Positions 9,328-18,800 of a DNA stretch of 64,000 nt are shown in pieces. The notes under the pieces are model-generated. The model saw nothing but the letters and a program-made list of their open reading frames with translations, made no database searches and had not been told where the DNA came from. The position numbers were made by a program, and so were the translations under genes. The number at the start of each line of letters is the position of its first letter. The first letter of the stretch is position 1. Location: NCBI GenBank assembly GCA_028877215.1, contig JAPPFJ010000003.1, forward strand, positions 1 through 64,000, written 5' to 3'. This DNA comes from Gemmatimonadota bacterium. GTDB lineage: Bacteria; Latescibacterota; UBA2968; GCA-2709665.

Positions 9328-10941
9328 ATGACCGATATCAAAAAGAAGATTCAAACGGCGATTGAGGCGATTTCATTCAGCGATTTTTCCGAATCAGCGA
9401 AAGACATGCTTGAAGTGCTTGGCTATCAAAGCGACCGCACCTTGGAACTTCCAGGCGACGTCAATAGCTTTATCCAGGCATTTCCGGCGTCTCGATCGAA
9501 TACCAACAATGAACGGGCATTCCTTGAGCACGTCCAGTCCGTAAAGATAATCTTTCAGCTTACAAACGATGAAATCGCCCGGCCCATTCAACAATCGCAT
9601 CGGAGTCAGGCTGCGGAGTTTGATGAGGGTCGACAGCAGAGCATTCTCTTCTTTGCGGTGGAACTTTGGAGGGACGACTACCCTCGCGGGATATATGATG
9701 AATTCACCAGGGAGATTGACAAGCGGATTAACGCCCCGGCAGTGGTATTGTTCCGTGCAGGAGACCTCTTTACTATCGCTGTTATTGGTCGTCGGCCGCA
9801 CAAACTGGACGATAGTCTTGACGTGCTCGAACGAGTCACGTCGTTGAGCAGGGAGATTCCGACCGTAAATCCACGCCACAGCGATCTGGACGCTCTGGCT
9901 GACCTGTCTCTAACGGAATGTATCAGCTGGATGAATGCCAATGGAAAGCCCCGCAACTTTGACGGCTTACTGACAGCGTGGCTTTCAAAGCTAGATGCCA
10001 CAGAACGCGGACAGCCGTTCTACCGATATGCATCAGAGTGGATTGAACGGGTAGAGTCTGAGGGCAAACTTCCCAAGGGAGAGGAAATTACTCTGCGAAA
10101 TTACTTCAATGATATCGCTCGTTCAACACCACTATCGAGAGAGCGCGAGATAGAATTGGCTGAACGCACCGAGAATGGGGATGCGGAATCACGTGAGGCG
10201 TTAGTCACGGCAAATTTACGATTTGTCATCTACATGGCAAAGAAGTACAGAAATCGCGGTCTGCCCCTTTCAGACTTGATCAGCGCAGGAAATTTAGGTC
10301 TAGTAATCGCGGCCGACCGCTTCGATGGGGCAAGGGGCAACAGATTCATTACCTATGCAGTTTGGTGGATTCGCCAGTCCATTATAAAATCACTGGAAGA
10401 TCATACGCGTCTTGTCCGGCTCCCCCTCAATAAGGTCAGTTTGTTAAACAAGATTTCGCGGGTATTAAATCAAGACTGGGATTCTGAGACACCGATGGTG
10501 GCTCGTACCACCGAACTCGAGGTGCCGTCGCAGGATGACCTGGAAGAAATAGCTGCCGAACTTGGACTCCCGGTCGAAACGGTCCTGGACACGATCACTA
10601 GCGGCCTGGGCATGTTGCCACTGGACAATTCTCCTATCAACCACGGAAGTGGGCTGGTAGAGACTTTGGTCGACGAGAACACGGCTCCCCCTGACGCTGA
10701 AATCGTGCGTCAATCTGCCGTAAATCAAATTGACGAAGCGCTTGAGCGCCTCACATCACGCGAGGCGGCGGTAATCAGCCTGCATTATGGCCTGAATGGC
10801 AGCGACAGCCATACATTGGAGGAAATCGGCGAGATGATGAATCTCACACGCGAGCGCATCCGCCAAATCAAGTTGAAGGCAATAAGCCGCTTGCGCCGTT
10901 GGTCGCGCGACCTCTTGGAACCGGAAATGTTCGCAAATTAA
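9328..10941 (+). CDS. Sigma-70 factor fused to an R-M-type N-terminal domain
   Basis: 537 residues from the ATG at 9328 (a TTG at 9301 is also in frame). Residues 1-250 align throughout with the N-terminus of the methyltransferase at 11805: LGYQSDRT/LGYQSERT, IIFQLTNDEIA/LIFQVTSDEIA, FTREIDKR/FTREINKR, KPRNFDGLLTAWL/KPNNFDGLLAAWL. Residues 253-537 are a complete sigma70: region 1.2 (LRNYFNDIARSTPLS), region 2 (ANLRFVIYMAKKY, SAGNLGLVIAADRFD, FITYAVWWIRQSI), region 3 (VRLPLNKV) and region 4.2 (TLEEIGEMMNLTRERIRQIK). The sigma half resembles the short RpoD of Bacteroidota, without region 1.1. All key sigma segments are intact, so it should bind RNA polymerase and recognise a sigma70-like promoter. 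Probable role: transcription control tied to the restriction-like system (inference). Confidence 0.9.
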   Translation: MTDIKKKIQTAIEAISFSDFSESAKDMLEVLGYQSDRTLELPGDVNSFIQAFPASRSNTNNERAFLEHVQSVKIIFQLTNDEIARPIQQSHRSQAAEFDEGRQQSILFFAVELWRDDYPRGIYDEFTREIDKRINAPAVVLFRAGDLFTIAVIGRRPHKLDDSLDVLERVTSLSREIPTVNPRHSDLDALADLSLTECISWMNANGKPRNFDGLLTAWLSKLDATERGQPFYRYASEWIERVESEGKLPKGEEITLRNYFNDIARSTPLSREREIELAERTENGDAESREALVTANLRFVIYMAKKYRNRGLPLSDLISAGNLGLVIAADRFDGARGNRFITYAVWWIRQSIIKSLEDHTRLVRLPLNKVSLLNKISRVLNQDWDSETPMVARTTELEVPSQDDLEEIAAELGLPVETVLDTITSGLGMLPLDNSPINHGSGLVETLVDENTAPPDAEIVRQSAVNQIDEALERLTSREAAVISLHYGLNGSDSHTLEEIGEMMNLTRERIRQIKLKAISRLRRWSRDLLEPEMFAN

Positions 10942-11804
10942 CGCATCACGCCCGAGGGTTTATCGTCTGTGGGACCAAATCAACGGTGTAGTGACAGAGC
11001 CCTACGATGGTGCCTTCGCAGGCGCATTGGTTCATGGAGGCAGACTCGCGAAGTACATGCCGTTTCGGCCATGAATCACACCTGTCCAAAAAACGGTTTG
11101 ATTTACTACGAAAGTCCCGATAGTGCGCGAAATATACGGATGGAAGAATCGTCCACAGAAATGGCGAAACGCTATGCCCACACTTTCACGAAAACTGTCA
11201 TCCAGAGGAGGCCTGCGTACGATGTCGGCGAAACACGTCCATTACACGTAAGAGCAGACTGCCATGCAGAGCAGGCCCACGAAGGATCTACTGCAGCATG
11301 GGATCATCCCGGTGCGTTTTGCACGTTTCGATACCTGAGCGGCAGCACGTCCGCCCCTAGCGCGGGACGGAAGCGGCGAAAGATGCTTCGACTCCGCTCA
11401 GAATGACATGTATTGCAACAAACACCGACCGATGGCAACATGGTTACCGTAATCCCGGTCAAACCCGTTCAACATCGCGAATCGAATCCACTTTTCGAAT
11501 CTCTTCTCCAAGTATCCCGCGGTTCTTGGTTCACGATTTTCATTATATTGGAAATAATATACTTACTTTGCAATAAGTTGAAAATTTCTACTCCATTTGA
11601 CGGTTATTTGATAGAATTGCAAAGGAGTTTAGGGAGATCTCGACAGACGCTTGGATGCTGTAGACGAATGCTGGGCATCTCTGCAGGAACCGACCATGCG
11701 AAAGAAAATGGCTGTCTGCGCATGTGACTCAGGCCATTCGAATCTCGGTTCCACCATGATTACTCTCGTCCCTGACAGGTACGAACTTCATAGAAAGATT
11801 GACG
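10942..11804. other. 863-bp gap splitting the restriction-like operon
   Basis: Two open frames (10969-11406 and 11413-11727) exist but lack ribosome sites and domain features, and both run through the repeat at 11193-11529, so I do not call them. The gap separates the sigma fusion from the methyltransferase that shares its N-terminal domain. The stretch at 11540-11640 is strongly AT-rich and may hold the methylase promoter, but I see no well-spaced pair of hexamers. Confidence 0.55.
11193..11529 (+). repeat. Left arm of the large imperfect inverted repeat
   Basis: It matches the reverse complement of 24073-24390 in blocks along its length: AACTGTCATCCAGAGGAGGC, ACGAAGGATCTACTGCAGCAT, a purine/pyrimidine-matched TTGCAACAAA block, a CATGGCAAC-like block and CCCGCGGTTC. 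It also contains CTTCGACTCCGCTCAGAATG, a string seen as a dispersed repeat in many environmental genomes; a reversed copy stands alone near 24441. No gene is evident in it. Confidence 0.8.
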
Positions 11805-14800
11805 ATGACCTATCCAGACATTAGAGACGATATCCGATCTGCGTTGGAGAGGATTCCTTACGACGACTTTGATGTAGCCGCGAAACGCCTGCTCGAGGCG
11901 TTGGGCTATCAAAGCGAGCGCACCCAGGAATTATCAGGAAGTGTGGACGACTTTATTCGTGAATTCCCGGCTCCAAATCAAAACACGAAGACCGAAAAGG
12001 AGTTTCGCGAACTAACGCAATCCCTGAAGCTGATTTTTCAGGTGACAAGCGACGAGATCGCCTCCAGCACCCAGCCCACGATCGCATTTGATCCCGCTTC
12101 CTTTGACAAAGGACAGCAGCAGAGCTTCATCTTCTTCGCCGTGGAACTGAAGGAAGCAACCTACGCTCGCGGCCAGTACGCTCAGTTCACCCGCGAGATA
12201 AATAAGCGCATGAGCCAACCAACCGTAGTTCTGTTCAGCACGGCCGATCATCGGCTCACCCTGTCCTTTGTTCACCGCCGTGAGCACAAGCGCGACCCCG
12301 AGCGCGATGTCTTGGGTAATGTGTCGCTCATACGGGAGGTTGCCCCAGAAAACCCCCACCGCGCCCACTTGGACATCTTGGCTGAGTTGTCGCTGGCCGA
12401 GTGCACTAAATGGATGGATCTCCACAACAAGCCGAACAATTTCGACGGCCTTTTGGCCGCCTGGTTGGAAAAACTCGACACTGAGGAACTCAATCGGCAA
12501 TTCTACCGCGAACTCTTCGATTGGTATGAGCGGGCGGTTAAGGATGCAAGATTCCCCAAGAGCGTTCCGGCGGAGCAACAGGTAATCCGTTTGATAACAC
12601 GTATTTTGTTCGTCTGGTTCATAAAGGAAAAGGGATTGGTTCGGGAGGAATGGTTCATACAAGCCGAGATGGAGGAGTTGTTGAGTAATTTCGGTGGCTC
12701 CGACTATTACCGTGCAGTATTGCAGAATCTCTTTTTTGCAACTCTTAACGCGGAGATGCATGCGCGTGGTTTCAGTACCCAGAGAGAGCCCAGCCACAGG
12801 GTGTTTTCACGCTATCGCTATAAATCGCTCATCGACGACGTCGAGCGCTTCGAGGATCTGATGAACCAGACGCCGTTCATCAACGGTGGCCTGTTTGATT
12901 GTCTTGATGATGAAGAGTCGAGAAGTGCGGGGGGCAAACGCATTGACATGTTCAGCGATCCGGACCCAAACGAAGGGTCCTTGGCCGCGCAAGCCCGTCG
13001 TGACGCCTGGCGGGAACTGAACGTCCCAGACGCGCTGTTCTTCGATGAAGAATATGGACTGTTTCCTTTGCTCAATCACTACAAGTTCACTGTCGAGGAA
13101 AACACGCCAATAGAGCAAGAAGTGGCGCTGGATCCGGAACTACTGGGCAAGGTATTCGAGAACCTCCTGGCGGCCTACAACCCGGAGACGCGCGAAACGG
13201 CACGCAAACAAACCGGCTCCTACTATACGCCCCGCGTTGTGGTGGACTACATGGTGGACGAGGCGCTGGTGGAGACGCTTAAGCAGAAATGTTTGCCGAA
13301 AAGTGGAAACACCGATGATTGGGATACCAGTTTGCGCTGGTTGCTGGATTACGCGGATGAATTCAATGATGTCGATGTGTTGTTTGATAAATCCGGAAAG
13401 GAAAGCATCATTCGAGCGATTGCCGACCTCAAGGTGATTGATCCTGCCGTTGGTTCCGGCGCGTTTCCAATGGGCATCCTGCACAAGCTGATCTTGGCGT
13501 TGCAGCGGCTTGACCCGGATAATGAGCATTGGCAAGCTCTTCAAAAGGAACGCGCCAGAACGAGAGTTGACGCGGCGTTTGAAACCGGGGACCAGCGGCA
13601 ACGAAACGCCGAGTTGTTGGAAATCAGCGAGACCTTCCAGAGGTATTCGGGGGACTTCGGACGCAAACTGTACCTCATCCAGAACAGTATTTTTGGCGTG
13701 GACATTCAGCCGGTAGCCTGTCAGATCGCAAGATTGCGCTTCTTTATCTCCTTGGCCATTGAACAGAAGTCGGACGAGACAGCGAAGAATTTGGGCATTA
13801 AACCCTTGCCGAATCTGGAGACACGTTTTGTTGTGGCGAACACGCTCATCGGTCTCGAGGGTGAGCGAATGTTGAAGAACAGGAGAGCGCAGGATTTGGA
13901 GCGTGAACTGAATGAAAACCGCGAACAGCATTTTCACGCCTCCACACGGCAGCGCAAACTTGAATGTAAGGAAAAGGACGAAATCCTGCGGACACAATTG
14001 GCAACGGAGCTGCGAAATCTTGGACTTCCAACTGATGCAGCCCTCAATATCGCGCATTGGGATCCTTATGACCAGAATACAGTTGCGCATTGGTTCGATA
14101 CCGAGTATATGTTTGGAATTACCGGTGGTTTTGACGTCGTAATTGGAAACCCTCCTTATGTTAGTCACGACAAAATCCCAAAACATCAGAAATCCATTGT
14201 TAGGAAAAGCTATCTTTCGTACCAGCCATTTGCCGACTTGTATTGCTACTTCATAGAGAAGGCACTGAGGTTGCAAAACAATACAGGCGTATTGAGCTTT
14301 ATCACTTCCAATTCGTATTTGAGGGCAGAATACGGAGCCCCCATCCGCGAATTGCTGAGCAAGAGAAACGCCTTACTCAGAGTATTAAGTATTGAAGACT
14401 CACAGGTTTTTGCGAGCGCAATTGTTAATGTAGCGATAATCGTCTCATGTAAATCATCCCAGATGTTTGATGAGCCTTGCGTAGTTGTTAACTCACCACT
14501 CACAAGTGGAATTCCAATTGAAGACTTTGTCGAAAGCAACGGTTTTGATTATCCCCAAGCCGGAGCGTATTTGGATGCCAACCCTTGGACCCTCATACGG
14601 CCAGAGCTGATAAAGCTTCAAAGAAAAATCGCGTCCACCGGAAAGACTCTCGAACAGCTCAAGACGAAAATCAGACTTGGAATTGCTACGGGTAGCAATG
14701 AAGCATTTATAATAGATGAAGAGAAGAAACGGGAACTCTGCGAGAAGAGCCCAGTTAACACTGCCATAATAAAGCCGATTCTTAGAGGTCGGGATATTCA

Positions 14801-15419
14801 TCGCTACAGCTACATTTCATCGGGACAACATATACTGCTGGCCAGGAATGGTGTGAATATAAGGAGGGATTATCCCCAAATATACAAGCATTTCGAGTCG
14901 TTTGGAGGCAAGTTTAAAAATCGCGGCGCACGAGGAAAACACTGGACGAACTTACGTGCTTGCTCGTTTTATGACGATTTCAAGAAAGAAAAGATCGTAT
15001 GGATTGAACTAACAGACTTGGGTCGATTCGCGCTTTGCAATGAGGAGATATACCTTCTGAACTCGGCGTATTTTTTGATTCCACCATCAGGAATAGATTC
15101 GAAATTCCTTCTTGGAGTTCTAAATTCAAGCACAATTCGGTTTTGCCTTTACGTTACAGCAGAAACAAGCGGGATGGGAACAAGCCGTTGGATCAATAAC
15201 TATGTGAAGCAGTTTCCAATACCAATAATACCGCGTGAAAATCAGTTTCAAATTGCGAACATCGTTGACAAAATCCTCGACGCCAAACGTGTCAACAACG
15301 GTGCTGACACCAGCGAACAGGAAGTGCAGATAGATCGCTTGGTCTATGCACTGTACGGGCTGACTGCTGAAGAGGTCGCCGCGGTGGAAAATATCTTAGG
15401 CGCTGAGGAGACCGATTAA
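11805..15419 (+). CDS. Eco57I-type adenine-specific DNA methyltransferase
   Basis: 1204 residues from the ATG at 11805 (a TTG at 11799 is in frame). Residues 1-240 are the domain shared with the sigma fusion. Next comes RLITRILFVWFIKEKGLV, FINGGLFD and a helical linker, then the methyltransferase: TGSYYTPRVVVDYMV, SAM motif I DPAVGSGAF at 546-554, GVDIQPVACQIARLRFF, and catalytic NPPY at 782-785. The C-terminal 350 or so residues look like a target-recognition region (SGMGTSRWINNYVKQFPIP). N6-adenine methylation is the family reaction. No nuclease motif is evident, so cleavage would fall to the PLD-helicase. It resembles the R-M-like helicase/methylase pairs; PglX of BREX is related but no other BREX gene is present. 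Confidence 0.9.
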   Translation: MTYPDIRDDIRSALERIPYDDFDVAAKRLLEALGYQSERTQELSGSVDDFIREFPAPNQNTKTEKEFRELTQSLKLIFQVTSDEIASSTQPTIAFDPASFDKGQQQSFIFFAVELKEATYARGQYAQFTREINKRMSQPTVVLFSTADHRLTLSFVHRREHKRDPERDVLGNVSLIREVAPENPHRAHLDILAELSLAECTKWMDLHNKPNNFDGLLAAWLEKLDTEELNRQFYRELFDWYERAVKDARFPKSVPAEQQVIRLITRILFVWFIKEKGLVREEWFIQAEMEELLSNFGGSDYYRAVLQNLFFATLNAEMHARGFSTQREPSHRVFSRYRYKSLIDDVERFEDLMNQTPFINGGLFDCLDDEESRSAGGKRIDMFSDPDPNEGSLAAQARRDAWRELNVPDALFFDEEYGLFPLLNHYKFTVEENTPIEQEVALDPELLGKVFENLLAAYNPETRETARKQTGSYYTPRVVVDYMVDEALVETLKQKCLPKSGNTDDWDTSLRWLLDYADEFNDVDVLFDKSGKESIIRAIADLKVIDPAVGSGAFPMGILHKLILALQRLDPDNEHWQALQKERARTRVDAAFETGDQRQRNAELLEISETFQRYSGDFGRKLYLIQNSIFGVDIQPVACQIARLRFFISLAIEQKSDETAKNLGIKPLPNLETRFVVANTLIGLEGERMLKNRRAQDLERELNENREQHFHASTRQRKLECKEKDEILRTQLATELRNLGLPTDAALNIAHWDPYDQNTVAHWFDTEYMFGITGGFDVVIGNPPYVSHDKIPKHQKSIVRKSYLSYQPFADLYCYFIEKALRLQNNTGVLSFITSNSYLRAEYGAPIRELLSKRNALLRVLSIEDSQVFASAIVNVAIIVSCKSSQMFDEPCVVVNSPLTSGIPIEDFVESNGFDYPQAGAYLDANPWTLIRPELIKLQRKIASTGKTLEQLKTKIRLGIATGSNEAFIIDEEKKRELCEKSPVNTAIIKPILRGRDIHRYSYISSGQHILLARNGVNIRRDYPQIYKHFESFGGKFKNRGARGKHWTNLRACSFYDDFKKEKIVWIELTDLGRFALCNEEIYLLNSAYFLIPPSGIDSKFLLGVLNSSTIRFCLYVTAETSGMGTSRWINNYVKQFPIPIIPRENQFQIANIVDKILDAKRVNNGADTSEQEVQIDRLVYALYGLTAEEVAAVENILGAEETD

Positions 15420-15865
15420 AAGGACTATACAGATTCAGTTTTCGCCACTCGCAATGTTGCGTTCGCCCGTCACGCTATTGGTAATATGGTAACAAACAAC
15501 CCTGCCTCGGTTCAGAGACTACCGGTGGATTCGAGTGGGTCTATTTTCTAAACTCGCACGAATAGACGATTAGACCACCCAGCACATTTCGCCATCTGGC
15601 GTATCCACCTCTTCGCTGATCGCCACCCAAAGGGTAAAAAGAAACCTGCGTCCGCTGCTTGCCGCCGAACAGAAAGCGGGGGAGAAAGGCCTTTACCTGT
15701 GCCACTGGGTCTAACTCAGCAGCAAGGTGTAGGGCGGCAATGGCATAAGTGAAATTTCGTTCTGCGGTGCCACTTACCCGAGCAATTGCAGCTTAGGTCG
15801 CCTCCATTGCGATTTGCTTCAAGCTCACTTAACCAGACCGAAAATAGCCCGAATGGGGATACAAT
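15420..15865. other. 446-bp intergenic region
   Basis: I see no gene, tRNA or strong terminator here. The frames are short and broken on both strands. GGGGA lies six bases before the ATG of the next gene. No clear sigma70 promoter was found. Confidence 0.5.
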
Positions 15866-18800
15866 ATGGACCATACCCACATCGTTCATTCCAGTGATCT
15901 TGAACGATATGCAGATACTCGAGAAAGCCAAGCCGTAATTCCAGAGTTGATCTACTTGCTTGTAAGGCAATCTTCAAACCCATCCGTGTGTCGAATTCCC
16001 TATGGAGACGATGTCAATCAACCAGGTTGGGATGGGATCGTTGAAGCTGAAGTAGCGTTTCTCGAATTTGTTCCGGAAGGTAGATCTTACTGGGAAATCG
16101 GCACTGGGGCAAACCCGCAGACTAAAGCTTCGAATGACTTGAAGAAGAGGACGGACACTCTCTCGGAAACTGAAAGGGCTGAAGCATCGTTCATTTTTGT
16201 GACTCCCCGTTCCGCCGGTGCAGGTGGATGGAATGAGCCCAAGCAGGCAGGGTGGCTGGAAAGCAACAAAGCAGAGGGTTGGAAAGAGATTCGAATTGTC
16301 GACGGCGTTAAACTCGCGGACTGGTTGCGAGAGTTTCCAGGGGTAGGTCGTTGGATGGCGAAAAAAGTCGGTTTGTCGTCCAGCTTAGGCGGGCTTACAA
16401 CTCCGCGCGAACATTGGGATATTATCGCTACTCCTACGACACCGATGGATCCACCCCTTCCTGCAAGTCTGTTTACTGAAGGACGTAGCAACGCTTGCGA
16501 TGCTCTTCAGGGGCTATTCGAAGGTAATTCAAAAAGGCTGCTGATGTTTGCAGAAAGTCGTAACGATGTCGCAGATTTCGTCGCAGCCTATATCCAGACA
16601 CTTGATGAGGAGACCGCGCAAAACTACGCTCACCGATGCTTGTTTGTTTCGGAAGAGGATGCTTGGCGGGCAGTCGTGGAGACGCGCGGATCACACGTTC
16701 TTGTGGCTGATGTTGAACTTGGTTTGGAGACGGAGGGGCGAGCCGATCTCCAAAAAATCGCCACGCAAAAAGGACATTCGGTCATCATTCCTCTTTGTGG
16801 TGCATTGGCAATGGAGAGTCACGATATTATCAGACTTCGAAGTTCGTCCCAACACCGTATCGAGACAGTCCTAAGAGAGGCAGGTTTCACAGAGGTTCGG
16901 TCCAAAGAGTTGGCCGGAATTGGTGGGGATCGAATTTCTGCGATACGCAGAAATTTTCAGGGACTTGGGACGCTGCCACCTTATGTAACCTGGGAGAATG
17001 CAGACCTTTTTGCACTTGCAGGGCTTGTCGGAAAATGGGACGGAAACAGTCCGGCAGACCAGGCTGCTATCGAAAGGTTGTTGGGAAAAGGATATGGGGA
17101 GTGGATCGAGACATTGAGATCTGACACGCTTCGCTCGGACTCTCCCCTAACTCAACTCGATGAAAAATGGCGAATTGTCGCACGGGGTGAAGCGTGGAGC
17201 GCGTTGGGAAATAGAATTACGGATGAGGATTTAGATCGGCTCCAAGAGGCAGCTATTTCAGTTCTTGGAGAAAGAGACCCAACGTTTGATTTGCCGAGAG
17301 AAGAACGATTCGCGGCAAGCATTCACGGTAAGCAATTAAGACATTCCAGTTTTCTTCGTCAAGGTTTGGCAGAAACGCTTGCTCTAACCGGAAGTCGCCC
17401 AAAAGCACTTTCCTTCTGTACTCTTAACAAACCCGAAAATACGGCAGTTCTCACAGTCCGGGGACTCTTGGAAAGTGTGGACTGGGACCGTTGGGCGAGT
17501 TTGGATTCGTTGTTGCCGCTGCTAGCCGAAGCGGCTCCCGGAGAGTTTCTCGATGCAGTGGAGTCGGCGCTAGAAGACTTGGACCAATCGCCGTTTCACG
17601 AGCTTTTCGCTCAGGAGTATAGTGGAGGCATTGGAGGTTGCAGCTACATGAGCGGCCTATTGTGGGCACTGGAGACTCTTGCGTGGAATCCAGATTTCCT
17701 CTCTCGCGTAGCCGTGATTCTATCCGACCTTGCCTCCATTGATCCTGGAGGAAACTGGGCAAACCGTCCATCGAACACCCTCGTAGACATCTTCTTACCC
17801 TGGCATGTGCAGACATGTGCCTCAGTCGAAAAGCGGAAAGCGGCTGTTGAAACTGTTCTCCAAGAACAGCCAAAAGTGGGTTGGGAGTTAATATTAGGTT
17901 TATTGCCGCACGATCACGGCTCTACGAGCGGGTGTCATCGACCAACATGGCGAAACTACATTCCGAGTGATTGGAAGGACAGTGTCCTGAGTTCAGAATA
18001 TTGGAAGCAAATAACGATTTACACAGAATTGGCAATTGGACTCGCAAAGACAAGCACTGAGAACCTTGAGGAGTTGATTAACCGTTTGTCCGATTTGCCT
18101 GAGCGAGCACGCGAGAATATTCTAGAACATTTGGCTTCGGAAGAGGTCAAAGCTTTGCCCGAGGCTGAGCGTGTTTTGCTCTGGGAGAAGTTGAGAAATG
18201 TAGTCTGTCAACACCGTAAATTCGCAGACGCTAAGTGGGCAATGTCCGAAGATAGTGTAGCAAGGATTGAGGTTGTGGCGAATTCCCTGGCTCCCGAGAG
18301 ACCAGAGGTGAAATATCGATACCTCTTCAGTGGTCGGGGCTTTGGTGATTTCGACGAAAAGGGAGATTTCGCAGAGCAGCAAAAGCGTCTTGAAAAGGCT
18401 CGTCAGAATGCTGTGCAGACGATTATTGACAAAGCAGGTCTCGATGCTGCTTTGACTTTCGCTCAGAGTGTTGCCTTACCCTTTGAAGTCGGACATGCCA
18501 TCGGTTGTATCGGAAGCGAAGAGATTGAGGCAAATATTCTTCCTTTACTGCTTGATGCTGATGATGAAATTGAGAAGCAGGTTGTATCAGGGTTCGTTTC
18601 GGGGCGATTCTCGAGATTGGGTTGGGCTTGGGTTGATCAGGTACTCAGGCACGATTGGGATGACATTCACAAAAACGCATTCCTGATTCTGCTTCCATTC
18701 AATGAGGGCGCTTGGAGTCGCGTACGGAGCCACCTCGGCGATGAGAATGAGAAGCTTTATTGGATGAAGGCTGGCGTAAACCCGTTTGGGCCAGATCGAG

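Noticed and set aside
9328..10941. Housekeeping rpoD gene
   Set aside because: The sigma part is primary-type, but it is fused to a methylase-type domain, lies in an accessory island and is coupled to a nuclease-helicase, so it is not the cell's main sigma gene.
9328..10941. RNA-guided (dCas12f-type) sigma system
   Set aside because: No CRISPR array, Cas protein or guide-like repeat lies in the window, and the sigma is full primary type, not an ECF sigma.
10969..11727. Two small + strand open frames in the helicase-methylase gap
   Set aside because: Both overlap the repeat arm, have no ribosome site and no recognisable domain; similar translations arise in the other repeat arm, showing they come from the repeat.
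6038..15419. DISARM or BREX system
   Set aside because: Only a PLD-helicase and an Eco57I methylase are shared in outline; drmA, drmB, brxA, brxB, brxC and pglZ homologues are missing.
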